From positions 1 through 64,000 of the forward strand of contig NZ_AUDJ01000033.1 of assembly GCF_000425405.1 (NCBI RefSeq): DNA of 64,000 bases. The letters run 5' to 3'. Both the position numbers and the translations under genes were made by a program. Positions within the stretch are counted from its first letter, which is position 1. Each line of letters begins with the position of its first letter. This DNA is from Ferrimonas kyonanensis DSM 18153 (GTDB taxonomy: Bacteria > Pseudomonadota > Gammaproteobacteria > Enterobacterales > Shewanellaceae). Below are positions 19,414 to 33,142 of the stretch, one piece after another. The notes below the pieces were generated by a model. The model made no database searches. It was not told the origin of the DNA and worked only from the letters and a program-made list of their open reading frames with translations.

Positions 19414-20732
19414 CAGGCCAGACCAAGATCCCGGGTCAGATTTTCGATTCTGTCCGCATGAATTACAACGTCATCCTCGATGCGCACACCACCGTAAGGC
19501 CGCAAGGCATCAATGCCCGTCCGGTTCAGCATCGAGCTTGCTTCGTCCTTCAGGCCATCCAGCAGGGTGTCAATGATGTACAAACCCGGTTCGATGGTCA
19601 CCACCATTCCCGGCTCAATCACCCGGGTGCAACGCAGTGCCGGGTGCGCTTCAGGCGCGGCCAGATGAGTACCCTGCGGGTCCTGCATAAAACCACCGAC
19701 ATCGTGAACCTGAAGACCGATTTGATGACCCAGGCCATGGGGGAAGAACGCCGCCGTCACTCCGTTGGCAATTAATGCCTCGTCGGATCCGGCCGCCAAA
19801 TCAAACTGACGCAGCATCTGAGCCACCCGCTGATGCATCGCCAAGTGCAGATCGGTGTAACGCATTCCCGGAGTCATGGTGGCGATCAAGGCTTGCTGAT
19901 GGGCGTCCATGGCTGCCACCAACTCGGCAAACTTCGACTGCGAGTCAAACGCATAGGTCCGAGTGATGTCCGAGGCATAACCGTGAAAGCTGGCTCCGGC
20001 ATCAAGAAGGAAACTGCGCATTTTCTCGGGGGCGGTCTTCTGCAACTTGGTGTAGTGCAAAATGGCGCTGTTTTCATTGAGGGCCACAATGTTGCCATAA
20101 GGCACATCATTCTCACCGTGCTGGGTGGCACTGAGGTAGGCCAACTGGATGTCAAATTCACTCTTCTGACCAAAAAAGGCATCCCTTGCCGCTTCATGAC
20201 CACAGACCGCCACTTCGCTGGCGATGCGCATGCACGCCAGTTCATAATCGGTCTTATAGGCACGGTGATAATGCAGGTAATCCATCACCGGCTTAGGGTT
20301 TATCTGCGTCAGTCCCCACTCTGAGGCCAATTCAGGGTGTTCACCAATGTAGGCAAAATTAGCCAATGAGGCTGGCAGCAGCGCCCTTGCCTGCTCAGGC
20401 TTCTCAATGACCTGCAGATCGACAAACTCGGTCCAAAATTCAGTCGGCAACGGCGGCACTTTGTGCCAGAAGTCCACCGGACGATAAAACAGCAGCGTCG
20501 GTTTTTGACCGGGACGGATCAATAAAACGCAGTGTGGATCATCGGTGACCGGCAGCCAGTGTTTAAAGTGAGGATTCGGCTTAAACGGGTAGTCCATATC
20601 ATCGAGGAAGATCCGCAGCGGTTGTCCCGAATGAATCACCATGCCATCCAGCCCCTGCTGGGCCAGTATGGTGTCACTGCGACGGGACAACTCTGCAATG
20701 TGAGCCTGATAAAGTGGCGCTAAACGTTCCAT
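19413..20732 (-). CDS. pepQ: Xaa-Pro dipeptidase
   Basis: PepQ splits dipeptides with C-terminal proline (and some organophosphates) using two metal ions in a pita-bread fold. The 439 residues carry the metal motifs LDAGASFHGYASDITRTY, HGLGHQIGLQVHDVGG, IEPGLY and GVRIEDDVV. The start MERLAPLYQ at 20732 aligns with E. coli PepQ; an ATG two codons earlier (20738) is possible. The gene heads the pepQ-yigZ-trkH-hemG run and is divergent from fadB, as in E. coli. Confidence 0.96.
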   Translation of the reverse strand: MERLAPLYQAHIAELSRRSDTILAQQGLDGMVIHSGQPLRIFLDDMDYPFKPNPHFKHWLPVTDDPHCVLLIRPGQKPTLLFYRPVDFWHKVPPLPTEFWTEFVDLQVIEKPEQARALLPASLANFAYIGEHPELASEWGLTQINPKPVMDYLHYHRAYKTDYELACMRIASEVAVCGHEAARDAFFGQKSEFDIQLAYLSATQHGENDVPYGNIVALNENSAILHYTKLQKTAPEKMRSFLLDAGASFHGYASDITRTYAFDSQSKFAELVAAMDAHQQALIATMTPGMRYTDLHLAMHQRVAQMLRQFDLAAGSDEALIANGVTAAFFPHGLGHQIGLQVHDVGGFMQDPQGTHLAAPEAHPALRCTRVIEPGMVVTIEPGLYIIDTLLDGLKDEASSMLNRTGIDALRPYGGVRIEDDVVIHADRIENLTRDLGLA

Positions 20733-20929
20733 GACCATCTCTTCTTATTTACCGGTGTCGAATAGGCCGCCAGTGTAACACAGTCCCCTTGCCGACAATC
20801 CCTCGCTCATTCAGCCGATGTTAAACAGGCGTTTTAAATAGGTGTTGCAATTTATTGTGACGCAGGACACACTTTGAGTAATCGGTCACTAATTGGACGT
20901 GACCCCTCGCGGTAAAAAGGAAACCAAGC

Positions 20930-24258
<3,329 letters not shown>

Positions 24259-24279
24259 CCAGCTCATCAACTGCCACAA

Positions 24280-24307
24280 CAAGGGAAGCCTCGGCTTCCC
24301 TTTTTTG
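24280..24307 (+). terminator. terminator of fadBA
   Basis: AAGGGAAGCC and GGCTTCCCTT form a 10-bp stem with a two-base centre, followed by a run of T. Confidence 0.9.
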
Positions 24308-24408
24308 TGATCGCGCAGGTCAAACCGTGTTCAAATCGTCGTCATGGCTTGCGTCACCGACCCAGCGGCGTATCATATTCGCCCAGTTTTACAGAATGGG
24401 TTCCCCTG

Positions 24409-24654
24409 ATGTCACACAGCTTTACCGATGCCACCCACACCCTCGATGCCATCGGCCTGCGTTGCCCGGAGCCGGTGATGATGGTGCGGAAAACGGTGCG
24501 AAAAATGGAACAGGGCGACACCTTGCTGATTACAGCTGACGATCCCTCCACCACCCGCGACATTCCAAGCTTTTGTCGCTTTATGGATCACACCCTGCTG
24601 GCCAGTCAGGTGGACAACGCCCCCTACCAGTACCTGATTCAGAAAGGGCGCTGA
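24409..24654 (+). CDS. tusA: sulfurtransferase TusA
   Basis: TusA receives persulfide sulfur from IscS and passes it to TusBCD for 2-thiolation of tRNA wobble uridine, and feeds other sulfur pathways. The 81-residue protein has the same length as E. coli TusA and the CPxP motif with the active cysteine C19 (GLRCPEP). A longer frame upstream is not conserved, so I start at 24409. It stands alone between two terminators. Confidence 0.95.
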   Translation: MSHSFTDATHTLDAIGLRCPEPVMMVRKTVRKMEQGDTLLITADDPSTTRDIPSFCRFMDHTLLASQVDNAPYQYLIQKGR

Positions 24655-24677
24655 TCACCGACGCACACACCCCGTTG

Positions 24678-24706
24678 CAAAAAAGCCGTTTATCGCGGCT
24701 TTTTTG
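24678..24706 (+). terminator. terminator of tusA
   Basis: An AAAAAAGCCG stem start pairs with CGGCTTTTTT around a short loop, ending in a T-run. Confidence 0.85.
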
Positions 24707-24881
24707 ATCTCTCCTCGCGTAAATTCAGTATCGCCGCCGAAACACCGAACAGGCCACCGCCACCTAAAACCTGAGTAGCATAAGCCACTGACACCTCCTC
24801 AGGGAGGACTGTATTCAATATCCGTCCCATTCAGTAGACTCATCGCAATTCCATAGAATGAGAACAACGACAGGGAGTCCA

Positions 24882-27800
24882 ATGTCAGCCTTATCCCCCC
24901 TCAGAGCCAGTTTGCTGGCCGCCGGATTGTTTCTGAGTAGCCAACTCTTGGCCACCGACGCCCCAAGCTGGAACGTCAATCAGCCCCAGGGGCCGCTGCA
25001 GTCCATCAGCATCGACGTCACTCAAGGCACTTGGATGAACGTCGACATCAGCCCGGACGGTACCACCCTGGTATTTGATTTACTTGGCGATATCTACCAG
25101 ATGCCCATCGAAGGCGGTGAAGCGACACCGCTTATCAAAGGCATTGCCTGGCATATGCAGCCCAGGTTCAGTCCAGACGGCAACTACATCGCCTTTACCT
25201 CCGACCAGGATGGCGGCGATAACATCTGGATTATGAACGCCGATGGCAGCGAGCCGCGTCCGGTCTCCTCAGAAAACTTCCGCCTGCTCAACAGCCCGGC
25301 CTGGAGTCCGGACAGCCAGTATCTGGTGGGCCGGAAACACTACACCGCCCAGCGCAGCCTGGGCGCCGGCGAGGTATGGATGTACCATGTCCAGGGTGGC
25401 GACGGCATTCAGCTGACAGAGCGCCCCAACGACCAGAAAGATCTCGGCGAGCCGGCCTTTTCTCCCGACGGTCGTTACCTGTATTTTTCCCAGGATGCGA
25501 CTCCGGGCAAGACGTTCCACTACTCAAAAGATTCCGTACAGGGGATCTATAAGATCAAGCGCTACGACCGCCACAGCGGTGACATCGAGGTATTGCTCAG
25601 CGGCACCGGCGGCGCCATCAGGCCGACCCCCAGCCCAGACGGCAAAACCCTGGCCTACATCAGCCGCGATGGTTTTCAAACCAGCCTGTATCTGTATGAC
25701 CTTCAATCAGGACAAAAGCGCAAGATCTATGACCGACTGGATCGGGACATGCAGGAGACCTGGGCCATTCATGGGGTCTACCCAACCTTGGCCTGGACCC
25801 CGGACAATCAACAACTGCTGTTCTGGGCCGGCGGCCAGATTCACAAACTGAACGTGCATTCCGGTGTCTCACAGGTGGTGCCATTTCATGTGGCGACCGA
25901 CAAACAGGTGCAGCCGGCGGTGCGCTTCAGCCAGCAACTGGATCCGGATCAATTTGACGTCAAAATGCTGCGTCAGGTTCAGGTGTCACCCGACGGCAAC
26001 ACCGTGGTGTTTGAGGCTCTGGGTAAGCTATGGCAACGGCCGATAAAGGGTGACAAACCGCAGCGCGTTACCACCACTCAGGATGGGTTTGAATTGTTCC
26101 CGCAATTCTCCCGCGATGGCAAACACCTGGTCTTTGCCAGTTGGCAGGATGACCAACAGGGCGCCATCAAGGTCATCAATTTGAAGCGAGGCAAGGTCAA
26201 CACCCTGACGACCCTGCCGGGCAAATACGTCGAACCCACCTTCAGTCCCGACGGCCGCACCGTGGTGTACCGCAAAGTAGACGGCGGTTACATTACTCCG
26301 GCAACCTGGGACAACGCTCCAGGTATCTACCGGGTTAGCGCCGAGGGCGGCACCCCGCTGATGATCAGCGACTGGGGCACCATGCCCCACTTTGGTCACC
26401 GTAATGACCGACTGTTCCTGACCACCCGCGCCGACGATAAACCGGCTCTGGCCAGTGTTAACCTGGATGGTTTCGACCGTCGAACTCATTTTACTTCCGA
26501 TCACGCCACCGAATTTCATGTGTCTCCCGACGGAAACAAACTGGCGTTCGCCGAACGCTTCAAGGTATTCCTGACCCCCTTTGCCAGCCACGGCGAGACC
26601 CAGCACATCGGTCCCAACGGCGGCGGTTTGCCGGTCAAGCAGTTATCACAACGAGCGGGAGAAAACCTCAGCTGGAATCTGGCCAGCACCGGTCTGTACT
26701 GGTCACTAGGGCCGGAGTTGTACCAGGCCAATGTTGAACAGCTGTTTGACCCCAGTCAGCCCGAGGTCGAGCCGGCATCGGTCACCGACATCGGCTTTCA
26801 AGCCGACACCTATGTTCCACGTGAAACCATCGCCTTTGTTGGCGGCCAGGTAATCACCATGAACGGCGACCACATCATTCAAGACGGTGTGGTCATCGTC
26901 GAGGACAACCGCATCACCGCAGTCGGCAGTCGTGATCAGGTCAGTATTCCCGCCGGCACCCGAACCATCGACATTAAGGGCAAAACTCTGATGCCCGGCC
27001 TGTTTGATGCCCATGCTCACGGCAGTCAGGGCAACAACGAGATCATCCCCGAGCAGAATCGCATTAACTTCGCCAGCCTGGCGCTCGGCGTGACCAGCAT
27101 TCACGACCCCTCCAACGACACCACCGAGATTTTTGCTGCCAGTGAACTGCAAAAATCCGGCGACATTATCGGACCGAGAATCTTCTCCACCGGCACCATA
27201 CTGTACGGCGCCAACGGGCCCGGATACACCGCCCATGTGGACAGCCTCGAAGACGCCAAATTCCACCTGGAAAGGCTGAAAAAAGTGGGTGCGTTCTCGG
27301 TGAAGAGCTACAACCAACCGAGGCGAAATCAGCGCCAGCAGATCATCGCTGCCGCCAGAGAGTTGGAGATGATGGTGGTGCCAGAAGGAGGCAGCCTGCT
27401 GCAACACAATCTGACCATGATTGCCGATGGCCACACCGGCATTGAACACGCCCTTCCAGCTGCCAGTATCTATGACGACATTAAACAGTTCTGGAGTCAG
27501 ACCGAGGTTGGCTACACGCCAACATTAGTGGTGGCCTACGGTGGAATCTGGGGAGAAAACTATTGGTACGACAAGACCGAGGTGTGGAAACACCCTCGCC
27601 TGTCCAAGTTCGTCCCTCAGGAGATCTTACGTCCACGAGCGATGCGTCGCACCACGGCACCGGACGAGCATTACAACCACTTCAACGTGGCCCGAGTGGC
27701 CAATGAACTCAGGCAACTGGGTATCAGCAGCAACATTGGCGCTCACGGCCAACGGGAAAGCCTGGGTGCCCACTGGGAGATCTGGATGTTTGCCCAGGGT

Positions 27801-28055
27801 GGAATGAGCAACCTGGAGGCGCTGAAGACCGCCACCATCAACCCGGCCCGTCACTTCGCCATGGACCAACAGATCGGCAGCATCGAAACTGGCAAGCTGG
27901 CGGACTTGATTGTCATCGACGGCGACCCACTGGCCAACATCCGCGACTCCGACAAGGTGCACTACACCATGGTAGGTGGCCGACTGTACGATGCGGCCAC
28001 CATGAATGAGTTGAACGGCAAACGTCGACAACGGGCCCCATTCTACTTCGAGTAG
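24882..28055 (+). CDS. periplasmic TolB-type propeller/amidohydrolase fusion protein
   Basis: The 1057-residue protein has a signal peptide (MSALSPLRASLLAAGLFLSS...LLA), then about 600 residues of TolB/PD40 propeller repeats (many xPDGxxL...F blocks), then a metal-dependent amidohydrolase domain from about residue 660. The HxH metal motif is H711/H713; K808, H842, H851, H856 and H955 are further candidate ligands. The usual GTD-type aspartate is not obvious; GAHGQ stands near its place. AGGGAG precedes the ATG at 24882. The combination is known in marine gammaproteobacteria; the substrate, perhaps a peptide or cyclic amide, is unknown. Confidence 0.85.
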   Translation: MSALSPLRASLLAAGLFLSSQLLATDAPSWNVNQPQGPLQSISIDVTQGTWMNVDISPDGTTLVFDLLGDIYQMPIEGGEATPLIKGIAWHMQPRFSPDGNYIAFTSDQDGGDNIWIMNADGSEPRPVSSENFRLLNSPAWSPDSQYLVGRKHYTAQRSLGAGEVWMYHVQGGDGIQLTERPNDQKDLGEPAFSPDGRYLYFSQDATPGKTFHYSKDSVQGIYKIKRYDRHSGDIEVLLSGTGGAIRPTPSPDGKTLAYISRDGFQTSLYLYDLQSGQKRKIYDRLDRDMQETWAIHGVYPTLAWTPDNQQLLFWAGGQIHKLNVHSGVSQVVPFHVATDKQVQPAVRFSQQLDPDQFDVKMLRQVQVSPDGNTVVFEALGKLWQRPIKGDKPQRVTTTQDGFELFPQFSRDGKHLVFASWQDDQQGAIKVINLKRGKVNTLTTLPGKYVEPTFSPDGRTVVYRKVDGGYITPATWDNAPGIYRVSAEGGTPLMISDWGTMPHFGHRNDRLFLTTRADDKPALASVNLDGFDRRTHFTSDHATEFHVSPDGNKLAFAERFKVFLTPFASHGETQHIGPNGGGLPVKQLSQRAGENLSWNLASTGLYWSLGPELYQANVEQLFDPSQPEVEPASVTDIGFQADTYVPRETIAFVGGQVITMNGDHIIQDGVVIVEDNRITAVGSRDQVSIPAGTRTIDIKGKTLMPGLFDAHAHGSQGNNEIIPEQNRINFASLALGVTSIHDPSNDTTEIFAASELQKSGDIIGPRIFSTGTILYGANGPGYTAHVDSLEDAKFHLERLKKVGAFSVKSYNQPRRNQRQQIIAAARELEMMVVPEGGSLLQHNLTMIADGHTGIEHALPAASIYDDIKQFWSQTEVGYTPTLVVAYGGIWGENYWYDKTEVWKHPRLSKFVPQEILRPRAMRRTTAPDEHYNHFNVARVANELRQLGISSNIGAHGQRESLGAHWEIWMFAQGGMSNLEALKTATINPARHFAMDQQIGSIETGKLADLIVIDGDPLANIRDSDKVHYTMVGGRLYDAATMNELNGKRRQRAPFYFE
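26813..26828. other. parS-type site 1
   Basis: TGTTCCACGTGAAACC fits the ParB consensus NGTTNCACGTGNAACN, with one departure in each outer position. It lies inside the propeller/amidohydrolase gene, about 17.6 kb left of oriC. Four similar sites lie in this window, which also encodes ParA and ParB. Confidence 0.75.
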
Positions 28056-28075
28056 CCGTTAAAACTGTCCCAGTC

Positions 28076-28101
28076 CGGGCCGCCTGCAATGGCGGCCTTT
28101 C
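28076..28101. terminator. hairpin between the amidohydrolase gene and tag
   Basis: GGCCGCC (28078-28084) and GGCGGCC (28091-28097) form a 7-bp stem with a six-base loop, followed by a short T-run. It abuts the tag stop and may end transcription from both sides. Confidence 0.7.
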
Positions 28102-28679
28102 TATTGGCTCAGTTGCTGACACTCGCGATAGCTGGGACAGTTGACCAGATGATCATTGAACATCCCCACCGCCTGCATAAAGGCGTAACAGATGGTGGTG
28201 CCCACAAAGCTGAAGCCCGCTTTCTTCAATGCCTTACTCATGGCATCAGATTCGACACTTCGAGTCGGATACGCATCGCCAGGCTTCAGGGCATTATCGA
28301 TGGGCTGGCCGCCAACGAAGGACCACAAGTAGTCGGAGAAATCGACGCCCTGCTGCTGCAGCGCCAAATAGGCCTTGGCATTTTTGATGATCGAGTTGAC
28401 CTTTAGCCGATTACGGACGATACCGGGATCCTGCAGCAACAGCTCAACCCGGGCCTCGTCGAACTCGGCAATCCTCGCCGGATCAAACTGTTCGAACACC
28501 TCGAAGTAGTGGGGTGTTTTTCGCAAAATGATCAGCCAGGACAACCCCGCCTGCTGGCCATCGAGGCATAATTTGGCAAACAGTTCCCGCTTATCCCGTA
28601 CCGGACGCCCCCACTGGGTATCATGGTATTCGACGTACTGGGGATCGGTTCCACACCATGAACAACGTTGTTTATCCAT
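28101..28679 (-). CDS. tag: DNA-3-methyladenine glycosylase I
   Basis: Tag removes 3-methyladenine from alkylated DNA in base excision repair. The 192-residue protein has the Tag zinc ligands near both ends (C6 and H19; H and C in NDHLVNC near the C terminus) and the helix-hairpin-helix core GQQAGLSW. The residue before GQQAGLSW is D40, where E. coli Tag has the base-contacting E38. It is divergent from glyQ. Confidence 0.95.
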   Translation of the reverse strand: MDKQRCSWCGTDPQYVEYHDTQWGRPVRDKRELFAKLCLDGQQAGLSWLIILRKTPHYFEVFEQFDPARIAEFDEARVELLLQDPGIVRNRLKVNSIIKNAKAYLALQQQGVDFSDYLWSFVGGQPIDNALKPGDAYPTRSVESDAMSKALKKAGFSFVGTTICYAFMQAVGMFNDHLVNCPSYRECQQLSQ

Positions 28680-28802
28680 CTATTGGCCATACCTTTATTA
28701 ACACGACAAAAATTAGCCTACATACCAGCCCTCTCAGAAGGTATACTAACCAGCATTTCGCGCAAGTTTCACGCCATTTTAGACGTATCCAGGTGATACC
28801 CC

Positions 28803-29714
28803 ATGCAAAAGTTTGACGTCAAGACCTTCCAGGGTCTGATCCTGCAACTGCAGGACTTCTGGGCTCGCCAGGGCTGTACCGTGGTGCAGCCACTGGACAT
28901 TGAAGTGGGAGCGGGCACGTCCCACCCCATTACATGCCTTCGTGCCATCGGCCCCGAGCCGTTTGCCGCTGCTTACGTGCAGCCTTCCCGTCGCCCGACG
29001 GACGGTCGTTACGGTGAAAACCCGAACCGTCTGCAGCACTTCTACCAGTTCCAGGTCATCATCAAGCCGTCCCCGGCCGAGATTCAGGAACTGTATCTGG
29101 AGTCCCTGCGCGAACTGGGCATCGACACTGATATCCACGACATCCGCTTCGTTGAAGACAACTGGGAAAACCCGACTCTGGGTGCTTGGGGTCTGGGCTG
29201 GGAAGTCTGGCTCAACGGCATGGAAGTCACTCAGTTTACCTACTTCCAGCAAGTGGGCGGCCTCGACTGCAAACCGGTAACCGGGGAAATCACCTACGGC
29301 CTCGAGCGTCTGGCAATGTACATTCAGGGTGTAGATAACGTCTACGACCTGGTGTGGTCCGACGGCCCGCTGGGCACCACCAGCTACGGCGACGTGTTCC
29401 ATCAGAACGAGGTGGAACAATCCACCTACAACTTCGAGCATGCCGACGTCGACTTCCTGTTCACCTTCTTCGACCAGTGTGAGAAAGAAGCGCGTCATCT
29501 GCTGGATCTGGACAAGCCGCTGCCGCTGGCGGCGTATGAGCGGATCCTCAAGGCCGGTCACGCCTTCAACCTGCTGGATGCCCGCAAGGCAATCTCCGTC
29601 ACCGAGCGTCAGCGCTACATTCTGCGCATCCGCACCCTGACCAAAGCCGTAGCCGAAGCCTATTACGCTTCCCGTGAAGCCCTGGGTTTCCCAATGTGTC
29701 AAAAGGAGCAGTGA
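28803..29714 (+). CDS. glyQ: glycyl-tRNA synthetase alpha subunit
   Basis: GlyQ is the class II catalytic subunit of the bacterial alpha2beta2 glycyl-tRNA synthetase. At 303 residues it has exactly the E. coli length. The opening [19 protein letters not shown] and YQFQVIIKP class II segments are visible. It is followed by glyS after eight bases. Confidence 0.98.
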   Translation: MQKFDVKTFQGLILQLQDFWARQGCTVVQPLDIEVGAGTSHPITCLRAIGPEPFAAAYVQPSRRPTDGRYGENPNRLQHFYQFQVIIKPSPAEIQELYLESLRELGIDTDIHDIRFVEDNWENPTLGAWGLGWEVWLNGMEVTQFTYFQQVGGLDCKPVTGEITYGLERLAMYIQGVDNVYDLVWSDGPLGTTSYGDVFHQNEVEQSTYNFEHADVDFLFTFFDQCEKEARHLLDLDKPLPLAAYERILKAGHAFNLLDARKAISVTERQRYILRIRTLTKAVAEAYYASREALGFPMCQKEQ

Positions 29715-29721
29715 TAGAATC

Positions 29722-31794
29722 ATGGCTACTGAAACCTTTCTGGTAGAACTGGGCACCGAAGAGTTGCCACCAAAAGCTTTGCGCACCCTGGGCGAGGCGT
29801 TTCGCGACAACCTGGTTGACGCGCTGGCCAAGGCTGAACTGAGCCACGGCGACGTCGAGTGGTTCGCCGCTCCCCGCCGCATGGCCGTCAAGATTGCCGC
29901 CATGACCGACGCTCAACAAGACAAAGTCGTCGAGAAGCGCGGCCCTGCCATCAAGTCAGCCTTCGATGCCGATGGTAACCCCACCAAGGCAGCCCAGGGC
30001 TGGGCCCGGGGTAACGGCATCAGTGTCGACCAGGCTGAACGCCTGGTCACCGACAAGGGCGAATGGCTGCTGCACCGCGCCGAAGTGAAGGGTAAACCGG
30101 CAACCGAACTGCTCCCCACCCTGGTGGCCGATGCGCTGTCCAAACTGCCAATCCCCAAAGCGATGCGTTGGGGCTCCAGTGATATTCAATTTATCCGCCC
30201 AGTTCATACCCTGGCTCTGCTGCTGGGCAACACCAGCCTGGATGCCGAAATTTTGGGTATTCGCAGCGGCCTGACCATCAAAGGTCACCGCTTTATGGGC
30301 GCCCAAGAACTGACCCTGAATCATGCCGATGACTACCCGCAGTGTCTGCTGGAAACCGGCAAAGTCGTGGCCGATTACGAACAGCGTAAAGCCACCATCA
30401 AGGCCGACATCGAAACCGCGGCGCAACAGATTGGCGGCTGTGCCGACCTGGATGACGAACTGCTGGAAGAGGTGACCTCGCTGGTGGAATGGCCGGTGGT
30501 CATGATCGCCTCGTTCGAACCGGAGTTCCTCAAGGTACCGGCTGAAGCGCTGGTGTACACCATGAAAGGCGATCAGAAATACTTCCCGGTCTACGACCAA
30601 GACGGCGAGCTGATGCCAAAGTTCATCTTCGTTGCCAACGTCGAGTCCAAAGACCCGGCCCAGGTTATCGATGGTAACGAAAAGGTGGTTCGTCCCCGCC
30701 TTGCCGACGCCGAGTTCTTTTTCAATACCGATAAGAAGCAGAAGCTGATTGAGCAGCTGCCAAAACTGGACAGCGTGCTGTTCCAGAAGCAACTGGGCAC
30801 CCTGAAAGACAAGACCGATCGGATTCAGGCACTGGCAGAGTACATTGCTGCCGGCATCGGCGCCGATACTGCCCACGCCTCACGAGCCGGCCTGCTGTGT
30901 AAGTGTGACCTGATGACCTCCATGGTGTTCGAGTTCACCGACACCCAGGGCATCATGGGCATGCACTACGCCCGCCATGACGGCGAAGCCGAAGAGGTCG
31001 CCGTTGCCCTGAACGAGCAGTACATGCCCCGCTACAGCGGTGACGATCTGCCACACTCCGGGGTAGCACAAGCCCTGGCCTTGGCCGATAAGCTCGACAC
31101 TCTGGTGGGCATCTTCGGTATCGGTCAGGCCCCTAAAGGCGCCGCCGACCCGTTTGCCCTGCGCCGGGCCGCCATCGGTGCGCTGCGGATCATCGTAGAG
31201 AAAGGATTGGAACTGGACCTGGTTGACCTGACCGCTAAGGCTCAATCTCTGTTCGGCGACAAGCTGACCAACGACAAGGTCTGCGACGACGTCATCGAAT
31301 TCATGCTGGGCCGCTTCCGAGCCTGGTACCAGGATGAAGGCTACCCGGTCGACGTCATTCAAGCGGTACTGGCCCTGCGCCCCACCCGTCCGGTGGACTT
31401 CGATCGCCGTGTTAAAGCGGTGCAAAGCTTCCGCTCTCTGGATGCCGCTCAGGCTCTGGCAGCCGCCAACAAGCGTGTGGGTAACATCCTGGCTAAATCG
31501 GACGCCCCTCTGGCAGACAGCATCGATGCCAACCTGCTTCAGGATGGTGCCGAGAAAGCCCTGGCAGAGGCCATTCTGGCCGCTCAGGCCAAGGTGCTGC
31601 CCCTGTTTGCCGACGGCAACTACAGCGATGGCCTGAGCCAGTTAGCCAGCTTGAGAGCGACCATCGACAACTTCTTTGAAGAGGTGATGGTCAACGCCGA
31701 CGATCCGGCCCTCAAAGCCAACCGTCTGGCGATGCTGAACCAACTACGAGGCCTGTTCCTGCAGGTGGCGGACATCTCGCTGCTGCAACAGTAA
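29722..31794 (+). CDS. glyS: glycyl-tRNA synthetase beta subunit
   Basis: GlyS is the tRNA-binding beta subunit, with a large N-terminal B3/4- and HD-like part and a C-terminal anticodon-binding domain. It has 690 residues (E. coli 689). The characteristic opening [17 protein letters not shown] places the start at 29722; the longer frame runs back into glyQ. AAAGGAGCAG upstream, overlapping the glyQ end, is the likely ribosome-binding site. Confidence 0.98.
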   Translation: MATETFLVELGTEELPPKALRTLGEAFRDNLVDALAKAELSHGDVEWFAAPRRMAVKIAAMTDAQQDKVVEKRGPAIKSAFDADGNPTKAAQGWARGNGISVDQAERLVTDKGEWLLHRAEVKGKPATELLPTLVADALSKLPIPKAMRWGSSDIQFIRPVHTLALLLGNTSLDAEILGIRSGLTIKGHRFMGAQELTLNHADDYPQCLLETGKVVADYEQRKATIKADIETAAQQIGGCADLDDELLEEVTSLVEWPVVMIASFEPEFLKVPAEALVYTMKGDQKYFPVYDQDGELMPKFIFVANVESKDPAQVIDGNEKVVRPRLADAEFFFNTDKKQKLIEQLPKLDSVLFQKQLGTLKDKTDRIQALAEYIAAGIGADTAHASRAGLLCKCDLMTSMVFEFTDTQGIMGMHYARHDGEAEEVAVALNEQYMPRYSGDDLPHSGVAQALALADKLDTLVGIFGIGQAPKGAADPFALRRAAIGALRIIVEKGLELDLVDLTAKAQSLFGDKLTNDKVCDDVIEFMLGRFRAWYQDEGYPVDVIQAVLALRPTRPVDFDRRVKAVQSFRSLDAAQALAAANKRVGNILAKSDAPLADSIDANLLQDGAEKALAEAILAAQAKVLPLFADGNYSDGLSQLASLRATIDNFFEEVMVNADDPALKANRLAMLNQLRGLFLQVADISLLQQ

Positions 31795-31816
31795 AGCTCC
31801 TTTGCCGTGACATCGA

Positions 31817-31847
31817 TAAACCGCCCTTTTCCGGGCGGTTTTTTATT
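31817..31847 (+). terminator. terminator of glyQS
   Basis: AACCGCCC and GGGCGGTT stem around a short TTTTCC loop, followed by six T. Confidence 0.9.
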
Positions 31848-31898
31848 ATCCACTCATCAGAACAAAGCGTTCTTTCGATTTCTGTTGCCTTCTAGCGG

Positions 31899-32018
31899 TT
31901 TCGACATAGAATGTCGAAAACCGGTGCGTACGACCACTTTTATGGTCTCAGTGCATCGGTGCATCCCTCCTAAAGTACCGATTCCTGAGCCCCCCTATTT
32001 CGTAGTATTCGGGAATCG
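31899..32018 (+). promoter_or_regulatory. guaC leader with stacked inverted repeats
   Basis: Three inverted repeats fill the 174-bp gap before guaC: a perfect 9-bp arm pair TTTCGACAT (31899-31907) and ATGTCGAAA (31911-31919); a GACCA/TGGTC pair near 31932-31946; and CGATTCC (31979-31985) with GGAATCG (32012-32018), the last ending four bases before the start codon. A direct repeat GTGCATC lies between. No clear Shine-Dalgarno sequence is present. E. coli guaC is regulated by purine nucleotides; whether these repeats are operators or RNA structures cannot be decided by eye. Confidence 0.5.
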
Positions 32019-32021
32019 ATC

Positions 32022-33059
32022 ATGCATATTGAAGCTGACATCAAACTGGGTTTTAAAGACGTTCTGTTCAGACCCAAGCGCTCTACCCTGGCCAGTCGTT
32101 CGCAAGTTGATATTCGCCGTACCTTCCTATTTAAGCACGCCAAAGACAGCTGGACCGGGGTACCGGTGATCGCCGCCAATATGGACACCGTCGGCACCTT
32201 TGAGATGGCCGAAGCCCTGGCCGTTCACGGCATGCTGACCGCCGTGCACAAACACTACAGCGTCGACCAGTGGCAGCAATGGCTACAGGATAAAGACGCC
32301 GATTTCTTCGAACGCATCATGGTGTCCACCGGCGTGTCCGACAATGACTTCGACAAACTCGGTCAAATCATGGCATTGGACGTTCGCCTGAGATTCATCT
32401 GCATCGATGTCGCCAACGGCTATCAACAGAGTTTTGTCGACTTCGTTCGTCGTGTACGAGCGCAATTCCCGGACCAGGTGATCGTCGCCGGTAATGTGGT
32501 CACCGGCGAGATGGTGGAGGAGTTGCTGATCAGTGGCGCCGACATTGTTAAGGTCGGTATCGGTCCCGGCTCGGTGTGCACCACTCGAGTGAAAACCGGG
32601 GTTGGCTATCCTCAGTTGTCTGCCGTGATTGAATGCGCCGATGCCGCCCACGGCCTAGGTGGTCAGATAATCAGTGATGGTGGCTGCAGTTGCGCCGGCG
32701 ACGTCTCCAAGGCCTTTGGTGGCGGAGCCGATTTCGTCATGATTGGCGGCATGTTTGCCGGTCACGATCAAAGTGGTGGTGAGACCATCGATAAAGACGG
32801 CAAAGCCTATCGCGCTTTCTACGGCATGAGTTCCTCCACCGCCATGGACAAATACTCCGGCGGTGTGGCCAACTACCGCGCCTCTGAAGGTAAGACCGTG
32901 ATGGTGCCCTACCGGGGTGATGTCGAGTTCACCGTGCAAGATATCCTGGGAGGCGTGCGTTCGACCTGTACTTATGTAGGCGCCGCCAAATTGAAGGAAC
33001 TGACCAAACGCACCACTTTCATTCGTGTACAAGAACAGGAAAATCGCGTCTTTAACTGA
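32022..33059 (+). CDS. guaC: GMP reductase
   Basis: GuaC reduces GMP to IMP with NADPH, linking guanine and adenine nucleotide pools. The 345-residue TIM-barrel protein has the catalytic cysteine C186 in [11 protein letters not shown] and the flap [21 protein letters not shown] that separates GuaC from IMP dehydrogenase; no CBS domains are present. Its stop is immediately followed by a parS-type palindrome. Confidence 0.97.
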   Translation: MHIEADIKLGFKDVLFRPKRSTLASRSQVDIRRTFLFKHAKDSWTGVPVIAANMDTVGTFEMAEALAVHGMLTAVHKHYSVDQWQQWLQDKDADFFERIMVSTGVSDNDFDKLGQIMALDVRLRFICIDVANGYQQSFVDFVRRVRAQFPDQVIVAGNVVTGEMVEELLISGADIVKVGIGPGSVCTTRVKTGVGYPQLSAVIECADAAHGLGGQIISDGGCSCAGDVSKAFGGGADFVMIGGMFAGHDQSGGETIDKDGKAYRAFYGMSSSTAMDKYSGGVANYRASEGKTVMVPYRGDVEFTVQDILGGVRSTCTYVGAAKLKELTKRTTFIRVQEQENRVFN

Positions 33060-33075
33060 TGTTCCACGTGGAACC
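33060..33075. other. parS-type site 2
   Basis: TGTTCCACGTGGAACC is a near-perfect palindrome matching NGTTNCACGTGNAACN. It begins one base after the guaC stop codon, before the guaC terminator. Confidence 0.8.
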
Positions 33076-33087
33076 CCTAGCGAATTA

Positions 33088-33116
33088 AAGCACTGCCGGA
33101 AACGGCAGTGCCTTAT
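33088..33116 (+). terminator. terminator of guaC
   Basis: GCACTGCCG (33090-33098) and CGGCAGTGC (33103-33111) form a perfect 9-bp stem with a GAAA loop. The following tract CTTATT is a weak T-run. Confidence 0.75.
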
Positions 33117-33142
33117 TGATAGTATCGAATGACCCGCCTGAT

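Noticed and set aside
20733-20929. FadR operator before fadB
   Set aside because: I could not find a stretch with a convincing match to the known FadR consensus; a motif scan would be needed.
28779-29903. 374-codon open frame antisense to glyQ/glyS
   Set aside because: Long antisense frames are common opposite GC-rich genes; glyQ and glyS are certain and conserved.
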